Shown here one piece after another: positions 1 to 5,115 of a DNA stretch of 5,432 nt. This DNA is from Candidatus Colicola coprequi (GTDB lineage Bacteria > Bacteroidota > Bacteroidia > Bacteroidales > Paludibacteraceae), in the NCBI GenBank assembly GCA_018065765.1, contig JAGHSR010000150.1, forward strand, positions 1 through 5,432. Reading direction: 5' to 3'. The position numbers and the translations under genes were made by a program. The notes under the pieces were generated by a model. The model ran no database searches, was not told where the DNA came from, and saw only the letters and a list, made by a program, of their open reading frames with translations. The first letter of the stretch is position 1. Each line of letters starts with the position of its first letter.

Positions 1-381
1 ATTGAGGGCAATGAGACCTTCACGCTGGAACCGATTGTCAAGAAACGCAAGATTATCTTGCACGACCTCTACTTTGCTACCAACAGTGTTGTTATCCTGC
101 CGGAGTCCGAAAAGGGGTTGCAAGACTTGTATGACCTGCTCAACGAGAATCCCGAAGTGCGCATCCGCATCACGGGTCACACCGACTCGGTGGGTTCGGA
201 CAAGGATAACCAGAAGTTGTCCGAAGGCCGTGCCAATAGCGTACGCGACGACATGATACGTCGTGGTATAGACGAAAACCGTATTGAGGCTGAGGGTAAA
301 GGTGAATCTGAACCTATCGACACCAATGATACCGAAGAAGGACGTGCCAAGAACCGTCGTGTGGAATTTGTGATTTTGTAA
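1..381 (+). CDS. OmpA-family protein, C-terminal peptidoglycan-binding domain (5' partial)
   Basis: The frame is open from base 1 and ends at a TAA, giving the last 126 residues of a gene that begins outside the window. About residues 19-126 form an OmpA-like domain, which binds peptidoglycan non-covalently and tethers outer-membrane proteins to the wall. Visible hallmarks are LHDLYFATNS, ITGHTDSVGS, LSEGRANSV and the closing NRRVEFVIL. Aligned by eye with E. coli OmpA, the diaminopimelate-contacting Asp and Arg correspond to Asp62 (in GHTD) and Arg77 (in SEGRA), and both are present. The short stretch before the domain (TFTLEPIVKKRKIIL) resembles the junction seen in Bacteroidota proteins that place a beta-sandwich or beta-propeller ahead of the OmpA domain, including PorE-type T9SS proteins. 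The N-terminal architecture cannot be seen, so a plain OmpA porin, a Pal-like lipoprotein or a PorE-like protein all remain possible. GC is clearly higher than in the next gene. Confidence 0.93.
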   Translation: MEGNETFTLEPIVKKRKIILHDLYFATNSVVILPESEKGLQDLYDLLNENPEVRIRITGHTDSVGSDKDNQKLSEGRANSVRDDMIRRGIDENRIEAEGKGESEPIDTNDTEEGRAKNRRVEFVIL

Positions 382-434
382 AAGTTAAAGAATTTAACCA
401 TAAATATAGTATTCAATAGAGCATCTATATCACC

Positions 435-3400
435 ATGTTTAAAAGAATCGTCTTGGAGTTATTGTTGCTATCCGCATTACGTTCATTCGCTATGCCGATT
501 TATACATGCGATTTCGAAAGTGAGGCAGAGCGTCAGCAGTGGATTTTAAATCCTACAGCAAATGCTATGCAGGCTGCTTCGTTGAAAAATAAGTGGTATA
601 TCGACACTTTGACGCATAGTGGTCCGACAGGTAATTATGCGTTATACATTTCTGCTGATGGGAACAAATCAATTAATTACAATGCGTCTAATGCAATGTT
701 CGTTCTAGCGTATCGTCCTATGACTATACCCAAAGGAACATATGGTATCCTATTTGATTGGTTGGCAAATGGTAAACCCTCTGGATCAGATGCTATTTCT
801 GTTTGTTTTGTTCCGGATGATGATTTAAATGTTCAAAAACAGTTGTTCTCTTCCGGAAACTCTTCATCGGTACCTAATTGGGTTAAACAATATGCCATTG
901 ATACTGTTTTTGCTCATGCTTTAACATGGCAACATGCTCATATTAAATATAAATCGGATGGTCGCCCTGGTAAATTGATTTTTGTATGGGCAAATTCGGG
1001 AGGTACCGCTAAGAACCCACCGGCTTGTATTGATAATATCGAGGTTTTGGACGAATCTGCATGTGCACAACCCTACGGCATATCCCATATGGCAGTCAAT
1101 GGGGTCATTACGTTGACATGGGAAGGTTCGGCTGATTCATATTCCATTATTGTGCAAGATAACACAACAGGGAAGTGGTATGGTTATACCACTAAAGAAA
1201 ATAAAGCAGAAATCTCGGATTTGGAAGAGGGTATGTATTCATTTCGTCTTCGTGGATATTGTGGTTCTGATCCGAGTCCTTATGCTGAATATAATCCATT
1301 TATTGTGTATGAAGGGACAAGGTGTATTGACTATCTCACTCTTAATAAAGCCGCATGTTACACAGGAGCAGCAGGTAACATCAACGATTTAGGGAATAGC
1401 ATGTTTGGTCAAGGGTGTGTTGATTATGGATACGCTTCCATCAAAAGTCGTCATACAATTCACTATCTTCAAAACGAATACGATCCACGGACAATGGATG
1501 ATGAAGGTAACTCTCCTGGTTTAAAAACTGTTCCTTCGGATGAATTGGCTTCAGTCCGACTAGGGAACTGGGAAACCGGTGCTCAGGCTGAGCGAATCGA
1601 ATACAAGTACAAAGTTGAGGAAGGTGCTAGCGATATTCTCAAAATTCGTTATGCCGTAGTCATGCAGTCTCCTGCCCAAATGCACGATATTGGTGACCAG
1701 TCTCATTTTAAATTAGATATTTTGGATAGCTATGGTCAACCGATTGGTACAGCGTCTGATAGGGTATGTAATAGTGCCGATTTTGCTGCAGGATATGGGG
1801 AAGATATGGGCGAGTGGTATACCGTCAACAAAAGTGGTAACATGGTTTTTTGGAAAGATTGGACTACCATTTCAGTCAGTCTCCGAAATTATATCGGTCA
1901 AACACTAACCATCCGTCTAAGCACTTCTGATTGCACTCAAGGAGGTCACTATGGGTATGCATACTTTACTTTAGCCTGCGAAACAGGTGAGATTAGAGGA
2001 CTCGCTTGTGGCAGTGAACCCTCAACCCACTTTGAGGCACCACAAGGTTTTAACTATCGTTGGTATCGGGAAGACCAACCGGACATAGTGCTGAGTGATA
2101 AATATTATCTCGATATTGAGCCCAATGATACAATGTACTATGTAGTGGATGTCATTTCTAAAACCAATGAAAATTGCTACTATCAACTTGTGGCTTCAGG
2201 AATTCCGCACAATCCAATAGCTCGAGCAAAATATACCTTATCTGCTGCTAATTGTCAAAACATCGTTTCTTTTGTTAGCGATTGTTCGGTTAGGATGTTT
2301 AATGATCAACGTTCTGCTAGTAGTCAAGAGTGGGAATCCACTACAGCTAAAGTGACCGATATGGCTTGGAATTTTGGTGACGGAACAATAATCTCTACTC
2401 ATAGAGATTCGGTTACTCACGCTTATCCACCTCAGGGAGGAAAATACAAGGTAAAACTATATGCCTATTTGAGCGAACGTCTTTGTTGTGACTCGGTAGA
2501 AGTGAATTTAGACTTGCCAGATATCCGCACTAAAGATTTTATCGTCACGCATCATATTTGTGACGGTGATGTTTGGACGTTCAATGGTAAAGAATATATT
2601 GATGAGACGCATGATACCGTGCGCTATACTAGTTGGGCAGGATGCGACAGTTTGTTTGTTGTTGATGTGTACAAACATGATCGAACTCCAATAGATGTGG
2701 ATACGATGATTTGTGGTAATGATATGCCCTTTCTTTTCTTTAATGGTAAGGATACATTGAGCATTACCCAGTCTGGCAATTATCGTGGTGAATTTATCAA
2801 TCGCTGGAAATGCGATTCGATAGTCTCTCTTCATATCCAAATCGAACCTGTTTTGGCAGTGGATATGCCAGATACATCGATGGTTTGTGCGGATGGAGAG
2901 GCATTTGATATCCCTTATCAATTGCTCAACGGACGTTTAGATAGCATTTATGTGTATATGGGACAATCCGCATTGAATGTTGGATTTGAGGAGAAATATG
3001 GTTTTTGTGTAGGTGAACCCATGATTATTCCGTTACCCAATGATGTCAGACCGGGTAAATATGCGGCAACGATTCGCTATGTGACCCCTTTGTGTAAAGC
3101 AGAAGAACAAACGATTTACCTTGAAGTTAACTACCCATCTTCAGTTCTTGATCAAAAATCACATAATGGATGGGTGGGAGTTTTACAGAATGAAGTTGAT
3201 AAATATCATTTTGTTCGCTATCAATGGTATAGAGACGGTGTTCCTGTACCAGGAGCTACTGACCCCTATTTGCCGATGACAGATTTAGATGTGGGACATT
3301 CTTATTACGTATATCTTATTAGAGAAGGTGAGACAGAAGGGATCCGTTCGTGTAGTCTCGTTTATGGAGTAGCTACCGGTATAAACAGTCTATTGCATAC

Positions 3401-3521
3401 GACTCGTCCGTATGAACTATACACTTTGTACGGCGAAAAAATAGTAGCACCAATCTTTAAAGGTTTATACATTGTTCGGTATTTGGATAATTATGACACA
3501 CGAAAGATTTATATCCGTTAA
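435..3521 (+). CDS. Large secreted multidomain surface protein (FN3/Ig/PKD-like modules, possible T9SS tail)
   Basis: This 1028-residue protein has a signal peptide (residues 1-19, MFKRIVLELLLLSALRSFA, likely cut after SFA), which supports the ATG at 435; the next Met (20) would remove it. By eye the order is: a jelly-roll 'cleaved adhesin/choice-of-anchor J' type domain at about 22-205 (CDFE, NKWYID, YRPMTIPKGTY, FDWLANG); an FN3-like domain at about 210-292; a second beta-rich module at about 325-520 (ASVRLGNWETG, KIRYAVVMQSP, FWKDWTT, HYGYAYFTLAC); an Ig-like segment at about 525-600 (YRWYRED); a PKD domain at about 601-695 (WNFGDG at 645-650, THAY at 661-664); two short repeats ending in CDS (about 706-805); a further beta domain; an Ig-like domain at about 900-975 (YQWYRDGVPVPGA); and a tail at 982-1028 (LYTLYGEKIV, GLYIVRYLDN, RKIYIR) resembling a T9SS type A sorting domain. 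About 25 cysteines are spread along it. It has no catalytic motif I recognise. An adhesin or surface-structure role is inferred. No promoter was found in the 53 bp upstream, so co-transcription with the OmpA gene is plausible. Confidence 0.9.
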   Translation: MFKRIVLELLLLSALRSFAMPIYTCDFESEAERQQWILNPTANAMQAASLKNKWYIDTLTHSGPTGNYALYISADGNKSINYNASNAMFVLAYRPMTIPKGTYGILFDWLANGKPSGSDAISVCFVPDDDLNVQKQLFSSGNSSSVPNWVKQYAIDTVFAHALTWQHAHIKYKSDGRPGKLIFVWANSGGTAKNPPACIDNIEVLDESACAQPYGISHMAVNGVITLTWEGSADSYSIIVQDNTTGKWYGYTTKENKAEISDLEEGMYSFRLRGYCGSDPSPYAEYNPFIVYEGTRCIDYLTLNKAACYTGAAGNINDLGNSMFGQGCVDYGYASIKSRHTIHYLQNEYDPRTMDDEGNSPGLKTVPSDELASVRLGNWETGAQAERIEYKYKVEEGASDILKIRYAVVMQSPAQMHDIGDQSHFKLDILDSYGQPIGTASDRVCNSADFAAGYGEDMGEWYTVNKSGNMVFWKDWTTISVSLRNYIGQTLTIRLSTSDCTQGGHYGYAYFTLACETGEIRGLACGSEPSTHFEAPQGFNYRWYREDQPDIVLSDKYYLDIEPNDTMYYVVDVISKTNENCYYQLVASGIPHNPIARAKYTLSAANCQNIVSFVSDCSVRMFNDQRSASSQEWESTTAKVTDMAWNFGDGTIISTHRDSVTHAYPPQGGKYKVKLYAYLSERLCCDSVEVNLDLPDIRTKDFIVTHHICDGDVWTFNGKEYIDETHDTVRYTSWAGCDSLFVVDVYKHDRTPIDVDTMICGNDMPFLFFNGKDTLSITQSGNYRGEFINRWKCDSIVSLHIQIEPVLAVDMPDTSMVCADGEAFDIPYQLLNGRLDSIYVYMGQSALNVGFEEKYGFCVGEPMIIPLPNDVRPGKYAATIRYVTPLCKAEEQTIYLEVNYPSSVLDQKSHNGWVGVLQNEVDKYHFVRYQWYRDGVPVPGATDPYLPMTDLDVGHSYYVYLIREGETEGIRSCSLVYGVATGINSLLHTTRPYELYTLYGEKIVAPIFKGLYIVRYLDNYDTRKIYIR

Positions 3522-4395
3522 ATTCTCTTTGCTATTAGGATTGATATTCCTGTGCTCGCCTATTGGGGCAAGAGGACTACAACATTTTCTTGGTGTATCT
3601 TTAGCTGGCGTTGAGGCGAATATCATAGGAGAAAATTTGAAATCTCAAGTCGGCGGAGGAGGTCAAGCTCTCTTTAACTACGAGTTTGCTTATAAAGCTT
3701 TCTTCGTTAATGTGGGAGTTGGTGCTGATTACCAATTGACACAAGGTAAACTAATGTCTTTCATTGAGTCTAAGCAGATGACAGATATTAGTGGTGAGCC
3801 GATGGAATACCAATATCGTTTTGAGCAATATCAAGAGAAGCAAACGATTTTATATGGAATGTTCCAAATTCTTTTAGGAACTAAGTTATCTCCGAATTTC
3901 TACCTGCAAGCAGGAACTCATATTCGATGCGCAATCAATAAAACTTATACTACGCAGGCAAATCTGTTCACAACAGGAGCATATTCGCGATGGGCAGGAG
4001 AATTTATCGCCAATGTTCCCTCTTATGGTTTTTATCCTTCCGACTCATATCATGGTGGTGGCGATATCCGAGATTTACGAGTGACAATTGCACCAATTGT
4101 AGAGTTTGGCTATCTCGTCCCATTGAGCCGTAAAGCCGATTTGCGAATTGCACTATTCGGTGAATATGCTTTTCCTATGAATAATGAACAAAGTTTATCT
4201 ATCGTTGATTATTCTCAAGTCAACATGGATGTTAGGACTTGGTCACAGGCAGACTTACAACGTAATTTGAAATTCCATAGTGTATTGGATAGTTCTATCC
4301 TTCCTTCATGGGGCAATTTGGAGATAGGTGTTAAGGTGTCATTCCTTTTTGATGTAACAAATTACAAAGTACCATGCCATTGCATGAACGAATGA
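3493..4395 (+). CDS. Predicted outer-membrane beta-barrel protein
   Basis: The 300-residue product has an N-terminal hydrophobic signal (KFSLLLGLIFLCSPIGARG, about residues 10-28) and then alternating aromatic/polar segments with many Gly and Tyr residues, as in an 8- to 12-strand barrel. Examples are FVNVGVGADYQLTQGK (71-86), LYGMFQILLGTKL (120-132), NFYLQAGTHIRC (135-146), TIAPIVEFGYLVPL (198-211) and DLRIALFGEYAFPM (216-229). The last strand is LEIGVKVSFLFDV (276-288), followed by PCHCMNE at the terminus. I chose the ATG at 3493; a TTG at 3472 in the same frame would add seven unlikely residues. The ATG lies 29 bases inside the preceding gene, so translation is probably coupled and the two proteins made together. 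Cys21 in LIFLC does not make a good lipobox, because Leu precedes it. I do not see conserved PorP/SprF features, so I leave the family as an OmpA-barrel-like protein of unknown function. Unlike OmpA there is no peptidoglycan-binding domain after the barrel. Confidence 0.82.
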   Translation: MTHERFISVKFSLLLGLIFLCSPIGARGLQHFLGVSLAGVEANIIGENLKSQVGGGGQALFNYEFAYKAFFVNVGVGADYQLTQGKLMSFIESKQMTDISGEPMEYQYRFEQYQEKQTILYGMFQILLGTKLSPNFYLQAGTHIRCAINKTYTTQANLFTTGAYSRWAGEFIANVPSYGFYPSDSYHGGGDIRDLRVTIAPIVEFGYLVPLSRKADLRIALFGEYAFPMNNEQSLSIVDYSQVNMDVRTWSQADLQRNLKFHSVLDSSILPSWGNLEIGVKVSFLFDVTNYKVPCHCMNE

Positions 4396-4495
4396 TTCTT
4401 CTCTATCATTTTTCTACCTTTCTATGCCTCTATAACTTTAAACTCTCCAACAGCACTAAACTCTAATCTCTAATCTCTAATCTCTCCACTCTAAT
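4396..4495. repeat. G-poor intergenic stretch with a 7-bp tandem repeat (CTCTAAT)
   Basis: The first 100 bases after the barrel gene contain no gene. Perfect copies of CTCTAAT stand at 4461-4467, 4468-4474 and 4475-4481, followed by a partial copy (CTCT) and another full copy at 4489-4495. A degenerate unit (CACTAAA) precedes them at 4454-4460. The plus strand has no G at all from 4454 to 4507 and only two G's from 4396 to 4453. No function is known to me. It may be a slippage-generated microsatellite in the 3' untranslated region. Confidence 0.8.
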
Positions 4496-4513
4496 CCCCC
4501 CCCCTTCGGGGGG
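4496..4513 (+). other. C/G hairpin with UUCG tetraloop
   Basis: Nine C's (4496-4504) are followed by TTCG and G's to 4513. On the plus strand this gives at least five C-G pairs closed by C(UUCG)G, a particularly stable tetraloop; the minus-strand version would have a less favourable GAA loop. It lies in the 3' region of the barrel gene, just ahead of the terminator hairpin, and has no U-tract of its own. It may protect or stabilise the 3' end of the plus-strand transcript, or it may be part of the terminator region. The homopolymer length is prone to sequencing or assembly error. Confidence 0.6.
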
Positions 4514-4520
4514 CTTCTAC

Positions 4521-4562
4521 AAAAAAAAGCCGCCCTATGTAGAGCGGCTTTCTTTTGTTTTT
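4521..4562. terminator. Bidirectional intrinsic terminator between the barrel gene and rplS
   Basis: An 8-bp stem AAAGCCGC (4526-4533) / GCGGCTTT (4544-4551) encloses a 10-base loop. Read on the minus strand it follows the rplS stop by 15 bases and ends in eight T's (complement of the A's at 4521-4528). Read on the plus strand it is followed by a T-rich run (TTTCTTTTGTTTTT) and would end the barrel-gene transcript. Both flanking genes converge on it, as expected for a shared rho-independent terminator. Confidence 0.9.
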
Positions 4563-4566
4563 GCTT

Positions 4567-4920
4567 TTACTTAACTCGTCTTTCTGGAATACGAGCTTTC
4601 TTACCGGTGAGGTCACGCAGATAATACAATTTAGCGCGACGAACTTTACCGTACTTGTTGACGGTAATGCTTTCAATGAAAGGACTGTCCATTGGGAAGA
4701 TACGCTCAACACCAACGTTGCCTGACATTTTGCGAACCGTGAAACGTTTCTTGTCGCCGGCACCGTGAATTGCAATCACGTCGCTACGGAACTCCTGAAT
4801 ACGCTCCTTGTTACCTTCTTTAATACGATAAGCAACAGTGACCTGGTCACCTGCTGCGAAAGCTGGGAACTCTTTCTTCTCACCAGCAAATGCCTCTTCG
4901 GCAATCTTCATCAAATCCAT
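4567..4920 (-). CDS. rplS: 50S ribosomal protein L19 (bL19)
   Basis: This 117-residue protein is the usual length for bL19, a large-subunit protein located near the interface with the small subunit. Family signatures are clear: the GDQVTVAYRIKEGNKERIQ segment (24-42), FTVRKMSGNVGVERIFPMDSP (about 60-80), and the conserved GKVRRAKLYYLRDLTGKKAR near the C-terminus. The start MDLMKIAEEAFAG matches the form typical of Bacteroidota, so Met1 is preferred to Met4. One oddity is FRSDVIAI at about residues 44-51, where the family normally has an F-x-G-V-V-I type sequence. It is preceded by its own promoter and a structured leader rather than by the usual trmD/rpsP neighbours, so it appears to be a single-gene transcript ending at the terminator 15 bases downstream. 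Confidence 0.98.
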   Translation of the reverse strand: MDLMKIAEEAFAGEKKEFPAFAAGDQVTVAYRIKEGNKERIQEFRSDVIAIHGAGDKKRFTVRKMSGNVGVERIFPMDSPFIESITVNKYGKVRRAKLYYLRDLTGKKARIPERRVK

Positions 4921-5033
4921 TGTTCTGATTGATTTTAATGGTTACCTCGCGTGGAGTATGCACTACTGTTCTCGCTTCCGATGTCAATAACTTCGGACTG
5001 CGATATGCCGATCGCCAGAGACTCTACGCAAAT
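4921..5033 (-). promoter_or_regulatory. Structured 5' leader of rplS, candidate L19 autoregulatory RNA
   Basis: From the predicted transcription start (about 5033) to the rplS ATG there are about 110 untranslated bases. On the minus strand an outer helix can form between GCGTAGAGT (complement of 5021-5029) and ACTCCACGC (complement of 4949-4957), with eight pairs and one A-C mismatch. Enclosed are a hairpin GCGAT/ATCGC (5000-5015) and a hairpin TCCGA/TCGGA (4977-4997) with two more inner pairs. A closed multi-branch structure in front of a ribosomal-protein gene suggests feedback by L19 binding its own mRNA. L19 leaders are established in Firmicutes; assignment here is inference from hand folding. 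Confidence 0.5.
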
Positions 5034-5039
5034 TTCGTG

Positions 5040-5070
5040 CAAAGGTACAACAAAAAAACAAAATAGCAAA
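5040..5070 (-). promoter_or_regulatory. rplS promoter, Bacteroidota type (TTTG-N19-TACCTTTG)
   Basis: On the minus strand TTTG (complement of 5067-5070) is followed after exactly 19 bases by TACCTTTG (complement of 5040-5047). This fits the Bacteroidota primary sigma consensus TTTG at -33 and TAnnTTTG at -7. Transcription should begin around 5033, giving the long leader of rplS. The -33 element lies inside the arm of the upstream terminator hairpin. Confidence 0.8.
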
Positions 5071-5097
5071 ACTTTCTTGCGAAAATTTTGCTATTTT
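5052..5097 (-). terminator. AT-rich intrinsic terminator of the oxidoreductase gene
   Basis: A perfect 12-bp inverted repeat AAAATAGCAAAA (5060-5071) / TTTTGCTATTTT (5086-5097) is extended after one mismatch by TTTC/GAAA around a TTGC loop. Read on the minus strand the hairpin begins about 19 bases after the oxidoreductase stop and is followed by GTTTTTTTG. The stem is AT-rich but long and is followed by a T-tract on this strand only. A neighbouring second copy of the 9-base unit TTTTGCTAT (5086-5094 and 5095-5103) offers an alternative pairing. Confidence 0.72.
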
Positions 5098-5115
5098 TGC
5101 TATTTGGTGGGGATT

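Noticed and set aside
2..256. 84-codon plus-strand open frame inside the OmpA gene
   Set aside because: It lies out of frame over a clearly conserved OmpA domain, and its translation is Arg/Thr/Ser-rich low-complexity sequence typical of a shadow frame.
384..398. Small inverted repeat GTTAAA/TTTAAC just after the OmpA stop
   Set aside because: It is a 6-bp stem with two G-C pairs and a 3-base loop, with no T-tract on the plus strand; too weak to call a terminator for the OmpA gene.
367..434. Possible promoter for the secreted-protein gene (TTTG at 367 or 375)
   Set aside because: No TAnnTTTG-like -7 element occurs at 19-21 bases downstream; the nearest AT-rich octamers do not fit.
2508..2921. 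137-codon antisense open frame within the secreted-protein gene
   Set aside because: It is antisense to well-supported modular coding sequence, has no recognisable domain and no promoter match that I could see.
3472..3492. Upstream TTG start for the barrel gene
   Set aside because: It adds MFGIWII ahead of a normal signal peptide and lengthens the overlap; the ATG at 3493 is the simpler start.
4496..4504. Poly-C tract as a phase-variation switch
   Set aside because: It lies between the stop codons of convergent genes, outside any reading frame or promoter spacer, so length change would not switch a gene.
4491..4775. 94-codon minus-strand open frame overlapping the rplS 3' end
   Set aside because: It runs in another frame through rplS and the terminator hairpins, so it is a shadow of rplS.
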